Origin: Lithobates sylvaticus
Lineage: Eukaryota > Chordata > Amphibia > Anura > Ranidae
Length of the DNA stretch: 64,000 bases
Reading direction: 5' to 3'
Assembly: GCA_028564925.1 (NCBI GenBank)
Contig: CM053034.1
Span: 87,274,282 to 87,338,281 of the forward strand
This document shows positions 1 through 10,657 of this stretch, in pieces. A program made the translations under genes and the position numbers. The notes under the pieces were generated by a model that ran no database searches, had not been told where the DNA came from, and worked only from the letters and a program-made list of their open reading frames with translations. Each line of letters begins with the position of its first letter. The first letter of the stretch is position 1.

Positions 1-27
1 TCTGTATCATGGAGGCATTTCCAGGGG

Positions 28-566
28 TCATATCAGGGAGGAAAGAGAAGTAGAGCGTTTACGGGCAGGGTTTGAGGTGTCTAGTAAGGGGTCTGCAATT
101 TGGTGGAAATCACCACATATGATCAAGGGGCCTTGTTTAAAAGGATCTAGTTTCTTCACAGTGGTTTTGTAGAAACGTTTCTTATTAGTATTGGGAGAGT
201 AAATGTTCGCAATAGTCATCGTATGATTGTTGACAGCAGCATTGAGGATTATGAATCTGCCCTCGGGATCTATTTCGGTGTGAAATGGTTGGAAGAAAAC
301 CAAGGAGAGTATAGCAAGCATAACCCCAGTCTTTGTGGAGTTTGCGAAGTAGCAGTGTGAATATTGTTTGTGAGTACATGAGGGGGGCTTGCTGGAGAGA
401 AATGAGTTTCCTGTACACACAGTATGTCAGAGGCCTTTTGCATTGATGGATGTGAAAGTGATAGACATCTTGGCTGGTATTTAGTGGGGGAGGGGAAGTA
501 CAGGACTTTCTGTTGTCGCACACAGGTAGGTGTAAGAGGTATTAGACCTATGATAGTGTTACACAT
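28..566 (-). pseudogene. L1/Tx1-like LINE ORF2, endonuclease start (fragment)
   Basis: This is the N-terminal part of an L1-type ORF2 on the minus strand, cut by the window edge. Short overlapping frames carry apurinic-endonuclease-like motifs: ILCVQETHF near the amino end, then a stretch around IANIYSPN and LIICGDFH. The same blocks appear in the better copy at 29679-30953. The frame shifts several times, so this is a decayed copy. It belongs with the ORF1 remnant at 646-1559, which lies upstream on the same strand. The endonuclease nicks target DNA during LINE integration. Family assignment is firm at clade level only. Confidence 0.8.
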
Positions 567-645
567 CAGGCAAAACAGAGCTGGCAGTCTAAAGTTAACC
601 AGTAAAACAGTAATACAGTGAACAAAATTGGTAAAAGAAATAAAA

Positions 646-1559
646 TTATATAGAGAAACAAGAGAAGAAAAAAATAATTGCTGTTACCTGGGAAAATTCC
701 CTCATTTTTTGCATCGTAGCAGCGGAGATATATGTGTATAATGACACAGAAGAGTAGGGATCAGGTAGGGGAGAAGTGGATCTGGCAGCCGCCATGATCT
801 TTTCTTTCACCTGAAAGAAGTGGATGCGTGCTAATATGTGACGTGGTATAGATGCAGGGAGGTGGTTAGGTTTGGCAATGCAATGTACCACGTCAGCTTG
901 ACGCAGTAGAGGAATGAGCGTGAGGACTAGCTGTTGGATGTAGGGGATCAGATCGGGAGGTTTAACAGTTTCTGGTACACCCCGGAATTTAATGTTTTTC
1001 CTCCTCGATCGGTCCTCTAAATCTACGAATTTGGCTTGCAGATAGTGTATCTCCTCAGTGTGTTGATCAGGGGCATCCGCCATTTCATTCGCCATTTCAT
1101 TATAGGCCACAGTGTGTTCAGTGATTTGCTTTTCTAGATCATCAGTGCGGTCTTCTACATGATCAATTCTAGAGTGTAGCATGGAGATAGAGGACCTCAG
1201 CTCGATGTGCATATCTTTTTGAAGGGATAGCAGCATAAGCTTAAGGGTGTGCTCAGATGCGAGGCTGGCAGTGTAGGTAGGGTGGCAGAGTAGCTAGGGT
1301 GGCAGAGCGAGTTACTTACAGAGTCTATAGCTGCTGGAGGATCCCAGTGTTGTTTTTTAAGCAGGGGGGCTTTGTTAGGAGAGAGGGCTGGAGACTGAGC
1401 GTCTCTCTTACCTCGATCAGTGGGAGAAGGCTGAGAGAAATCTGTGTCCGGAGCTGTGCTATCCATCTCTTCTGGTATGGTGACAAGTCCCCGTGATTCT
1501 CTAGTGTCTCGGGAGGAGGTGCAGGGTGCCGTTTCAGCGACATCTTTGCTGTTCTGCAT
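646..1559 (-). pseudogene. L1-like LINE ORF1 (RNA-binding coiled-coil protein), broken
   Basis: Two overlapping minus-strand frames (1559-1197 and 1236-646) make up an L1 ORF1-like protein. The first is a low-complexity, Ser/Pro-rich N-terminus. The second has a heptad-like coiled coil (SISMLHSRIDHVEDRTDDLE) followed by DLEDRSRRKNIKFRGVPE, the usual start of the L1 ORF1 RRM-like domain; the plus-strand L1 at 27002 has the same block as DLDNRGRRHNIRVRGVPE. ORF1 proteins trimerise and coat LINE RNA. The two halves are out of frame, and the LINE's 5' end appears to lie near 1620, where DIRS sequence begins. Confidence 0.75.
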
Positions 1560-1629
1560 GTCTGCTTTACTGAAGTAATCAATCTCGCACCGTGTACAGC
1601 CACACTCCCCCAGTACTGCCTTTAAGGGC

Positions 1630-3670
1630 CCAAGGGATCTTGGTGCTTGGGTATCTGGACGACCTCCTGCTCAGAGATCACTCATTATAGGCTCTAGAAC
1701 AGAGCATAACATGCACAGTGCGGTATTTGGAAAGCTTAGGCTGGATCATAAATACTGAAAAGTCAGTCTTGAGACCAGCTCAAAGTCTAAAGTATTTAGG
1801 TCTGTTCCTAGATACGGTCCAAGCAAGGGTATTTTTGCCACCCGTAAGGATCAGGTGCATCAGATAAGGGGCACCAGGCAATCCTCCATTCGGCTCTGTA
1901 CGAGTCTTCTAAGGAGGATGGTATCCTCCTTCGAGGCAGTGCCCTATGCCCAGTTTCATTCCAGGCCTTTACAACAAGACATCTTGTTGGCATGGAACAG
2001 GAGAGGACAAGCCCTGGATTATCCAATGTTCTTATCTCCTCGGGCACACTTGAGCCTAAACTGGTGGTTGCAGGATCAAAACTTTGAGTACTGACTAAAA
2101 ATGCCAGTCTCTCAGGCTGGGGAGTGACCCTAGAGGGGCTCACAGCTCAGGGGAAATGGTCAAGGACAGAACGGATCCTGCCCATCAACGTCCTAGAATT
2201 ACGGGCAGTATGTCTGGCCCTACGGTCCTGGACGGTGGAGCTTCAGGACTGTCCTATCAGGGTTCAGTCCGACAATGCCACTGCGGTGGCCTATATAAAC
2301 CACCAAGGTGGTACCAGGAGTCGTTCAGCGAACCACATACTAGCCTGGGCAGAGGGACATGTGCCGATTTCTATCGGCAGTCCATAGCTTGGGAGTAGAG
2401 AACTGGAAGGCAGATTATCTCAGCTGCCAGCAGATCTGCCCAGGGGAATGGTCCCTACACCCAGGGGTGTTCCAGGAAATTTGCCAGTGTTGGGGTTGTC
2501 CACAGGTCAACCTAATGGCATCCAGGTTTGACAACAAGCTACAGCAGTTTATGTCCAGAACAAGAGATCCTCTGGCAATCGAAGCAGATGCTCCGGTAGT
2601 TCCATGGAGCCAGTACTCCCTGGTTTATGCTTTCCCTCCGATCCCTCTCCTTCCACATCTTGTTGCGCAGGATTAGGAGAGAAGACCCTGGTTCCCATAG
2701 ATTGTGAGAATGACAACAGATGGGCCATGGATGCTTCCACGTCGCCCCGATCTACTGTCTCTAAGGACCTATATTCCACCCCAATTTACAGTCTCTAAAT
2801 TTGACGGCATAGCTGACGGCATAGCTATAGAAGCCAGGGTGTTAAAAGACCGTGGCATCTCAGGAATAGTGGTGTCTACCCTAGTGAATGCTAGAGAAGC
2901 GGTCACTAGGAAGATCTATCATAAGGTCTAGAAGACTTATAATGCTTGGTGTGAAGCCAAAAAATGGCATCCTCAGAAATGCTTAGGAGAAATCTCTTTT
3001 CTACAGTCAGCTGTGGAAATCAGATTGGCATTGAGTACAATCAGAGGTCAGATTTCGGCCCTGTCAGTATTCTTCCAAAGGCCTTAAACCTCCCATTTGC
3101 TGGTCTTAACATTTATGCAGGGGGCAACTCGTTTGCTTTCCCCCATTAGGTCACCTATGTGGGACTTGAACCTGGTGCTGTCTATGTTACAGAAACAACC
3201 ATTTGAAACTCTCAAGGAAATTCCATTAGACTTGCTGTCACACAAGCTAGTCTTCCTGATGGCCATCACCTCGGCTAGAAGGGTGTCGGAGTTGGCGGAG
3301 TTTCGTGCAGGGAACCATACTTGATCCTTCACCACAACAGGGTCGTGTTACGACCTGTTACATCCTTTTTGCCAAAGGTGGTGTCAGCCTTTTATATAAA
3401 TCAGGACATTATTTTGCCTTCTTTTTTCTCTCAGCCTCGTTCGGCTGAAGAGACAACTGCATTCCTTGGATGTTGTCCGGGCAGTCAAGGTTTATTTGTC
3501 TAGATCTGTGGAGATCCAAGGATCAGACTCCTTTTTTGTTTTACCAAAAGAAGGGGCAGGCAGCTTCCAAGGCTTCCCTTGCCAATTGGGTCCACCAATT
3601 GGTCATTCAGGCCTATGGTCTGAAATGTAAAGCTCCTCCTTTAAGGTTGAGAGCTCATTCTACCAGGGGT
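1630..3670 (+). mobile_element. DIRS-like tyrosine-recombinase retroelement, fossil
   Basis: A plus-strand DIRS remnant. In order it shows the end of reverse transcriptase (GYLDDLLLRDHS near 1650), an RNase H block at about 2100-2400 (LPINVLELRAVCLAL, then VQSDNATAVAYINHQGG), and a tyrosine-recombinase block at about 3090-3690 ending in LRAHSTRG. This order (RT, RNase H, recombinase) is that of DIRS elements, which integrate by recombination and make no target duplication. The front of the element (gag, most of RT) and both terminal repeats are absent. It is broken in many places and looks old. It ends abruptly where a repeat-rich segment starts near 3665. Confidence 0.8.
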
Positions 3671-3724
3671 GCTCAAAATTTTTGGGGGCGCACATAAACT
3701 GAAAAATTCTGAAAAAAAAGCCCC
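3663..3724. repeat. Possible hAT-type MITE end leading into minisatellites
   Basis: The DIRS recombinase sequence stops at CAGGGGTGCTCAAAATTTTT, which resembles the 5' terminus of many hAT MITEs (CAGGGGT..CTCAAA). No matching inverted end was found to the right, so the unit that carries the following tandem repeats is only suspected. Confidence 0.3.
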
Positions 3725-4076
3725 ATCAATTGCAGCCTCACTGTGCCCATCAAACACAGCCACTGTACCAAACGCCGCCACTGTGCCCATTAAAATGACG
3801 CCACTGTGCCCATTAAAATGACGCCACTGTGCCCATTAAAACGCAGCCACTGTGCCCATCAAACGCAGCCACTGTGCCCATCAAACGCAGCCACTGTGCC
3901 CATCAAACGCAGCCACTGTGCCCATCAAATGCAGCCACTTTGCCACTGTGACATCAAACGCAGCCACTTTGCCATCAAACACAGCCACTGTGCCATCAAA
4001 CACAGCCACTGTGCCATCAAACACAGCCACTTTGCCACTGTGACATCAAACACAGCCACTGTACCATCAAACGCAG
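3725..4076. repeat. Minisatellite, ~22-bp unit (CAGCCACTGTGCCCATCAAA)
   Basis: About sixteen copies of a 19-22 bp unit. The early part uses CAGCCACTGTGCCCATCAAA plus two bases, and later units lose a C or gain a short insertion (GCCACTTTGCCACTGTGACATC). The open frames across it, rich in His and Cys, come from repetition and are not a gene. Confidence 0.9.
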
Positions 4077-4079
4077 CCA

Positions 4080-5025
4080 GTTGTAGTCCCCTTGACATTA
4101 TGGTCATGCTGGCATTCCTAGTCCCCCTGACAATATAGTAATGCTGGCAGTTGTAGTCCCCCTGACATTATGGTCATGCTGGCAGTTGTAGTCCCCCTAT
4201 CATGCTGGCAGTTGTAGTCCCCCTGTCATAGTCATGCTGGTAGAGGTAGTCCCCCTGTCCTGCTAGTAGCTGTATTCCCCCTGTCATAGTCATGCTGGTA
4301 GTTGTAGTCCACCTGTCATGCTGGTAGTTGTAGTCCCCATGCCATGGTCATGCTGGTAGTTGTAGTCCCCCTGTCATGCTGGCAGTTGTAGTCTCCCTGT
4401 CATGCTGGCAGTTGTAGTCCCCCTGTCATAGTCATGCTGGTAGTTGTTGTCCCCCTGTCATGCTGGCAGTTGTAGTCTCCCTGTCATATTCATGCTGGCA
4501 GTTGTAGTCCCCCTGTCATGCTGGTAGTTGTAGTCCCCCTGTCATAGTCATGCTGGTAGTTGTAGTCCCCCTGTCATAGTCATGCTGGTAGTAGTAGTCC
4601 CCCTGTCATGCTGGCAGCTGTAGTCCCCCTGTCATGCTGGCAGTTGTAATCCCCATGTCATGGTCATGCTGGTAGTTGTAGTCCCCATGTCATGGTCATG
4701 CTGGTAGTTGTAGTCCCCCTGTCATTCTGGTAGTTGTAGTCTCCATGTCATGGTAATGCTGGTAGTTGTAGTCCCCCTGTCATGCTGGTAGTTGTAGTCC
4801 CCATGCTATGGTCATGCTGGTAGTTGTAGTCCCCCTGTCATGCTGGTAGTTGTAGTCCCCATGCTATGGTCATGCTGGTAGTTGTAGTCCCCCTGTCATG
4901 CTGGTAGTTGTAGTCCCCATGTCATGGTCATGCTGGTAGTTGTAGTCCCCCTGTCATGCTGGCAGTTGTAGTCCCCCTGTCATGCTGGCAGTTGTAGTCC
5001 CCCTGTCATGCTGGTAGTTGTAGAC
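4080..5025. repeat. Minisatellite, ~26/35-bp units (CTGGTAGTTGTAGTCCCCCT)
   Basis: Some 30-35 tandem units of CATGCTGGTAGTTGTAGTCC followed by CCCTGT. A longer form is interrupted by CATAGT or CATGGT. On the minus strand each unit reads ACTACAACTACCAGCATG, close to the vertebrate ZNF143/STAF motif (see findings). Higher-order alternation of short and long units is visible at 4780-4960. Confidence 0.92.
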
Positions 5026-5851
5026 ATTCACCCTCTGCAGCTCTCTCTCGATCACCCGACCTTGGTGATGATGATGGACTCACAGCATACTCCACTCGCT
5101 CCACTGCTCATGTAATGATGTTATTCATGGTAATAATGTCGGCGGCACCCCCCCCCCCCCCTGCTCAACAACCTTAGTTGATGTAATGATGTTATTCATC
5201 ATGGTCATCATGCTAATGTCGGCGGCACCAAGCCCCCCCCCCTCAACAACATCATGTACATAATATTAATGTTGGTGGCACCCCCCCCCCCTCAGCTCAA
5301 TAACCCAATGAAGTTGGGGGGGGGGGGGTTGCTGCTGCCGAAATGTACATTAAAAAATTAACATAGATTTGAGATGGGGCGGAGGGATTTGCCGCCGACC
5401 TCCGAAAATAATGGGGGGGGTACAGCTGACCATTTGTTGAAGGGGGAGTTCTGCCACTGAAAAAAAATAATACATTCAGTTAGCAATGGCTTACCTGTTC
5501 CTCTCAGGCGGAAGGTTGCACTGATCAGCAGAGTGGCAACGTCACTTCCTTGAGTGACGTCGGAAGCGCCGCCCATGTCACTCATAGTGCAAGTCTATGC
5601 ACGCGCCCGGCCAGTCCATCGCACCGGAAGCTGTGGCGCGATCGGCTGCGCCACAGAGCGTCTTTTTTTGGGCCAAATGGAGTGCCTCGTCTGCAATCTT
5701 GTGATTGATTGCATTGACGTGGCAATTCCCATACTGCACTGTGCCCGGCGCCAGGATACAGTGCACATAAGAACATTTAAAATAAAAAAATATATTTTTT
5801 AAAGGGACATGTTTAATTTTTTATTTTTTTTTTACATTTTTTTTTTGACTG
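5026..5851. other. No gene seen; homopolymer-rich spacer
   Basis: Holds several C or G runs of 9-13 bp (near 5150, 5235, 5285, 5318), two related copies of ATGTAATGATGTTATTCAT (5110 and 5180), and a GC-rich stretch with small palindromes at 5540-5760. No convincing reading frame, RNA gene or terminal repeat was found. Confidence 0.6.
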
Positions 5852-6113
5852 CATACTTACGTGTAAAAATCATTTTCTTTGAGTACATCATGGGACACAG
5901 AGGTCCCTCCCATCTTTTGAGGATTCAGTGCTTGCTACAAACCTGAAATACTTCCTGTATGGGAGGGGTTATATAGGGGATCACTTCCTGTCTAAAGGCC
6001 TTTGGCCTACCAGTGTCCATTCACCTGGAGATGAAGTATAACCCAGCAGTTAATGAGTATTAGCCTAACTCTGTGTCCCATGATGTACTCAAAGAAATTT
6101 ACACGTAAGTATG
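5852..6113. mobile_element. MITE with ~45-bp terminal inverted repeats
   Basis: The left end CATACTTACGTGTAAA followed by TCTTTGAGTACATCATGGGA (5852-5902) is repeated inverted at 6069-6113 (CCCATGATGTACTCAAAGAA, then TTTACACGTAAGTATG). The 262-bp unit has no coding potential. The superfamily could not be fixed because the flanking A/T runs hide the target duplication. Confidence 0.75.
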
Positions 6114-6131
6114 ACAAAAAAATAAAAAAAT

Positions 6132-6856
6132 CACACACACACACACACTGTGTTGCGTTTGTTAAAATATGATTTTTTTAAACATCAGACATAACATTAC
6201 ATGGGAGAAATTACAAATTTAGTTGATCAGATTCTCTGGTTTGAGTAGAATTCTCAAACAAATGCTGTTTTCATACAATGGTGTTAGATAACAAATTGAC
6301 AGTTGAAGAGACTATTGTCTCGTCAGCTACAGTAAACATGCAACCAACAGTCCATTGTCTTTTAAAACAGTTTGAGAGGGTGTCTCAACCTGAAAAGAAG
6401 GACTGTTAATCGGTTGTTATGGAAACAAGTGTATAAACATTAAACTTTGGTCAACAAACTGGCATATAAAATGGAGTAGAGACACAGAGAGAATGGAACA
6501 TCATGCTGTAACATCAGGACACACATCATCATGCTTTGAAGATCAGAAGAAGCCGCTCATGATACAAGAACAGAACCTGGTCTCTAAGAAGAAATATTGC
6601 CAATTGGAGATCATGAACATTCAGTAACAGAAGTTAAGTAACCCTTTTAAATGTATTTGTACTGTTAGACTTTAGGCTGTTCTATTTTTCTAGGCATTTT
6701 TGCTTGTTATAGATATCTGTCAGTCTTGTATTGTATTCCTAAGATTGTAATAGTTTTGTACAGCAGTTTTTGTTAGTAAAACGCACATCTATACACTGCA
6801 GAAGTCTCAGCTTCCTTGTTATACCACAGAGTAACCTTGCTAGATAGACGCAAGCG

Positions 6857-6889
<33 letters not shown>

Positions 6890-6890
6890 A
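6132..6890 (+). repeat. Probable solo LTR inside a CA microsatellite
   Basis: A ~710-bp block starts TGTTGCGTTTG at about 6151, ends GCGATACA at about 6861, and has (CA)n on both sides (6132-6149 and 6860-6890), as expected for insertion into a CA repeat with a CACAC-like duplication. It has a TATA box (TATAAA, 6465-6470) in the middle and no ORF. An LTR of an endogenous retrovirus or spuma-like element fits. No internal region is present, so it is a fossil. Parent family unknown. Confidence 0.45.
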
Positions 6891-6957
6891 TTCAGTGTAG
6901 ACTCTATATTCAGTCAATGGAGTCAGTGTAGTTTATATAACACAGTGTATTGAAGTG

Positions 6958-8262
6958 GTTAAAGGGAACACTGTGCCAAAAGAAAAAAAAAAGGCGTGGG
7001 GCCCCCCCACAAAGTCCATACCAGACCCTTTTCTGAGCATGCAACCTAGCAGGCCACAGAAAAAGGGGGGGGGCGGACGAGAGAGTGCCCCCGCCTCCTG
7101 AACTGTACCAGGCCACATGCCCTCAACATGGGAAGGGTGCTTTGGTGACGTAACCGGGTGACCCCGCCCCTTCTGACATCATGTGACATCAGAGGGGCAG
7201 GGTCACCCATTTACATCACCAAGTGGCCCCGCCCTTGGCTATATAACAGCTGTCACCATGAAAAGGCTGCAGTCGGCAGGAAGACTCCCATGGAGGCAGA
7301 GTTTTTCCCCTTTTTTTTTTTTTTGCTCTGGACCATCGGTGCCGTGATTGAAGATGGATGGACATCGCGGGAGACTTTATTTTTTAATAAAGGAATTGTC
7401 AAAAACTGTCTGCTTTTTTACACTTTTTTGGTGAATGGGTAGGGGTACCCATTCACATAGGGGGGCACGATCTGGGGGCTCCCTAAGTAAAGGTAGCTTC
7501 CAGATTCTGATAAGCCCCCCGCAGGCCCCCACAATCACCGGGCAAGGGTTGTTGGGATGAGGCCCTTGAGACCTCCCCATGTTGAGGGCATGTGGCCTGG
7601 TACGGTTCAGGAGGGGTGGCAGTCTCTCGTCCCCCCCACCTTTTCCTGTGGCCTGCCAGGTTGCATGCTAGGATAAGGGTCTGGAATGGATTTGGGGGGG
7701 GGCACGCCATTTTTTTTTTTTACATTTTGTGCTGGGTTCCGCTTAAAAAACGTACCAGAACTGAAGGGCCTGGTAATGGAGTGGGAGGGGGGAACCCATG
7801 CCATTTTTTTCAATGATTTTTTATGTATATTGCCGGGATCCAACAATACATTACAGCCGCAAGCAATTTTAAATGCAATTTTTTCCTTTAGAAATGTAAT
7901 TTTGCTGCGGTACTGTTATAAACATGGGAAAGAGGCGCCACTTTACAGGCAGAATAAGGGGACCCCCAGGCATGATATTAAAAGTAATAATTAATTTTTA
8001 TTGTTTCACTTCAACCATTATTAAAATTACTGCTCCTGAAAAAAAATTCAGTTTTAAAACTTTTTTTGCATTGATAAATGTCCCCTGGGGCAGTACCTGG
8101 GTCCCCAAACACTTTTTATGGCAATAACTTGCATATAAGCCTTTTGATTTTTCACGTTCGTGTCCCATAGATTTTAACGGTGTTTGCATGTCTGCAAAAA
8201 ATGTTTTGTCTGTTCGCATTTTCTGGTGCGAACCAAACCAGGGGATTTTCCACTCATCCCTA
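6958..8262. mobile_element. Palindromic cassette element, right half complete (copy A)
   Basis: A truncated left arm (6958-7150) mirrors the right arm (7500-7800). The centre (7150-7240) is GC-rich with an inverted GGGTGACC/GGTCACCC pair. To the right lie TATATAAC (7240-7247), a short exon-like segment, AATAAA (7386-7391) and a T/GT-rich tract. The arm carries the TCTGGTATGGATTT-type repeats and ends in CTCATCCCTA (8262), the terminal repeat of the hAT at 48437-60266. The left terminus is missing. Confidence 0.65.
7239..7410 (+). promoter_or_regulatory. TATA box to polyA-signal unit of copy A
   Basis: CTATATAACAGCTGTCA at 7239-7255 is followed about 145 bp later by AATAAA (7386-7391) and then CTGTCTGCTTTTTT. 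No conserved ORF lies between them. The same arrangement is present at 12322-12475 and, with a longer segment, at 17841-18087 and 10088-10418. Confidence 0.5.
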
Positions 8263-8263
8263 A

Positions 8264-8905
8264 TCCCAGGATTTTCCAAAGGAAATTTATAGTAAAACAG
8301 GCCTTGAAGGGGTATAGGAAGGGGGCTAGGTGGCAGGACAGGAGACGTCCAATCACTTTCTCCATGCTGCGGGAGTTGTTTCAGAAGGTAAATTCTGTGT
8401 GCAATTCTGGCTACAAAGCTTGTTTGATCTGGGCTCCATTTGTGGTGGCTTTTTACGGTGCTCTTTGCGTGAGTGAATTGGTTAGCCCATCCAAATCTAC
8501 TCATGTGGTCTGTTAGTGGGTGAGGTTTTTTGCAGGAGTGATTCGTGGCTCTATTTCTTCGCCTGTCTAAAACTGAACAGTGGGGAAAGGGTAGGTATGT
8601 ACAATTGCATCACATTCACGGTTCATCCATTTGTTCCATGGCTGCGATGGAGGAGTATTGCAGCATTTGGCCAATGGGTGGGGGTTCCTTCTTAGTGCAC
8701 CGGGACGTTCGGCTCTATCCAATTTCCAGTTTGCGTCAGTTTTCAGGCAATGTCTTGTGGTTGCTGGTTTTGATCACCTTGACAATTCATCACACTCCTT
8801 TCGCATTGGGGCAGCCCATGAGGCTGCCCGGTGGGGATTGGATAACTGGTCGCTGGGAGTCAGACAGGTTCAAGCTTTATATCCGCCCACATTATTATGT
8901 TATGT
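8264..8905 (+). pseudogene. Tyrosine recombinase of a Ngaro-like element, fossil
   Basis: Plus-strand frames encode a tyrosine recombinase: an N-terminal part (RRPITFSMLRELFQ), a middle part (APFVVAFYGALCVSELV), and the catalytic box HSFRIGAAHEAARWG followed by a Tyr in VQALYPP. The HxxR box is nearly the same as in the Ngaro at 49387-55351 (HSFRIGAASAASRNG), so the same broad group is likely. RT and gag are absent, the front being cut by the palindromic element. The remnant is broken in a few places. In these elements the recombinase inserts the circular DNA copy. Confidence 0.7.
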
Positions 8906-9004
8906 AATGTTAACTTTGGCGGGTACATGTCAGCTTAGTTGTATCTTTAAGCTTTTTGTTTTTTTTTCATTGTTTTCATTACTTGTTTTGTTTGCTGTAT
9001 TTTA

Positions 9005-9560
9005 TTTTCAGATGGTGTGGCTTGCCTTGTGTGGATCTTGGACCACTTTGGGGGGTGCGGTGCTGATGTGCGGTCCAACTGTCACCAGCTAGGCATCCCC
9101 CGGGAGGTAGCCAAGATTAGGTGGATAGGTGTCCCGGGTATGTTGTGGAGCAGTACACCGCTAATACACTGGCCAAAACTGGATGTTTTGGTTATCTATG
9201 CAGGTGGCAACGCTTTGGGGCATTAGGTCCATGCGCCACCTTATACGGGACATTAAATTTGATGTCCTCAGGCTCTGCATAGATTTTCCAAACACGCTAT
9301 TGGTGTGGTCTGACATTGTTGGCCGTACATCTTGGCATCTGGCAAGGTCAGTTGAGAAAGTTAAAAATGTCTGTATCAAGGTTAATAAGGAGGTTGGCAG
9401 ATTTTTGGGGCATAATGGAGGTTTTGTGGTCAGACACGGGACCTGGAGGTTGATACTAGGCAATACTTGAGGGGAGATGCAGTGCATCTTCATGCTATTG
9501 GCACAGACTTTTGTTTTTTAGGCTTGCAGGATGGCATTCAGCGAGCTCTGCGGTTCTTGG
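9005..9560 (+). pseudogene. SGNH/GDSL-like hydrolase ORF attached to the recombinase remnant
   Basis: Overlapping plus-strand frames read as a small SGNH-type hydrolase. A block-III-like VIYAGGNALG is followed by a helix (RSMRHLIRDIKFDVL), a strand (LLVWSDIVGRTSWHL) and a C-terminal GDAVHLHAIGTDF with the Asp-x-x-His spacing of block V. The nucleophile block I is not clear. SGNH-like ORFs are known companions in some Ngaro elements, and their role there is unproven. A good 3' splice site (pyrimidine tract, then TTTTCAG at about 9005-9011) directly precedes the coding blocks. Broken. Confidence 0.55.
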
Positions 9561-10029
9561 GGCGCCCACAGGTGTAAAGTTTTACACCTGTGTACATTGG
9601 CGGTTGGGATCTTTGAAGGCCTTCTAAAGTAACAGCAATATGGCTTGGTAGGGAACCATCTATGGTATAGGGGCCTCTACAAAATTCCAGGTAACAGAGG
9701 TTTAACTGGGCATTTGGGATATGAAGTATTTGCGTAGAAGGTGAGAGTTGGGATTGTCCCCAAGTCGGTGTGTTGCGTTCATCAGTGCCTTCAAAGATCT
9801 GCATCCTGGATTATTGTGTATCATTTTGATTTATTATGTTTCTGTTAAAGGAATGTGTTTTTTAGTTATATGTTAATAAATGGCCGCTATGGCTGATTTT
9901 CCCTCCAAAAGTGGTTGTCTGTTTATGCTTGAGCAGTTGGGTAAGGTAGGGGTCATAGCAGTGGTTTAGTTAATTGGTGAGAGGGGCATTTACATCTGTT
10001 TACTATAGTCATGTAACATAAATCCCGGG
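9561..10029 (+). other. 3' tail of the recombinase element; no gene
   Basis: Non-coding. A polyadenylation signal (AATAAA, 9875-9880) lies in a T-rich stretch after the hydrolase remnant and may be the natural 3' end. Nothing recognisable lies at 9890-10029. Confidence 0.45.
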
Positions 10030-10450
10030 GATGCTGGGACTCTGATATCATAGGGGGCGGGGTCACCATGTGACATCACCTTATGCCTATATAAGTCGCC
10101 GAGCAACGCGTCCCTGGCATTACAGCGAGAGAGAGCGTTGTGTCAACATCGGAAGAAGAGAAGAAGGAGGAAGAAGAAGGCGGCAGTGACAGCGACGAAT
10201 GAGAAGACCTGACCACTGCTAGTAAAAGAGCTGGAAGAAGATAGCGGAGGAGCCCGGCAGAAGAACCGAAGAGCGGGAGAAGTCGGAAGAAGGCCCCCAA
10301 AGTCAGAAGAAGACCCACGGATGGCAGCGCTGAAGGAGAAAGCCGGGCTCCTCCGCTAGTAAAAGCGGTAAAAGAGCAGAAGATAGCGGAAGAGCCCGGC
10401 GAGAAGCTGTCTAATAAACTACTTTAGAAACCTGTGTAGTGTGTTTTTTT
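10030..10450 (+). promoter_or_regulatory. Half cassette: promoter-like core, GAA-rich unit and polyA signal
   Basis: Upstream CACATGTGACATCACC-like sequence, TATATAAG (10088-10095), a CATTACAGCG block ~29 bp downstream (likely start site), a GAAGAAG-rich non-coding segment, AATAAA (10413-10418) and CCTGTGTAGTGTG plus a T run (10431-10450). The half at 17841-18110 follows the same order with near-identical blocks. No conserved ORF is present. Confidence 0.55.
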
Positions 10451-10657
10451 TTAATTGACATTAAATCCGCATCTTTGGAGCGCTGTAGGAGCAGTGTATT
10501 TACCGCTCCTAAAGCGCCTCTTCCCATTGAAAACAATGTGGCAGCACTGCAAACCTGCCTGCAAATCGATAGTGGGTCAGTTTTAAGAGCTAAAACGACG
10601 GTAAAGCGCCTTGTTTTACCGCCAGCGCCCGCAACACCCCAGTGGGGAAGTAGCCTT
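10451..10657. mobile_element. Right part of a MITE ending CACCCCAGTGGGGAAGTAG
   Basis: Non-coding GC-skewed sequence with internal GGTAAAGCGCC/TAAAGCGCC repeats, ending in a terminus (AGTAGCCTTAA, 10657) of a type common in frog MITEs. Its left partner end was not found. The half cassette at 10030-10450 abuts it on the left. Confidence 0.35.

Noticed and set aside
3725-5025. Regular repeats that could be mistaken for a CRISPR array
   Set aside because: Units are contiguous with no unique spacers, and the context is vertebrate. They are minisatellites.
5540-5760. Possible CpG-island promoter (GTGACGTCGG, CGCGCCCGG)
   Set aside because: Short, with no linked exon, and embedded in repeat-rich spacer.
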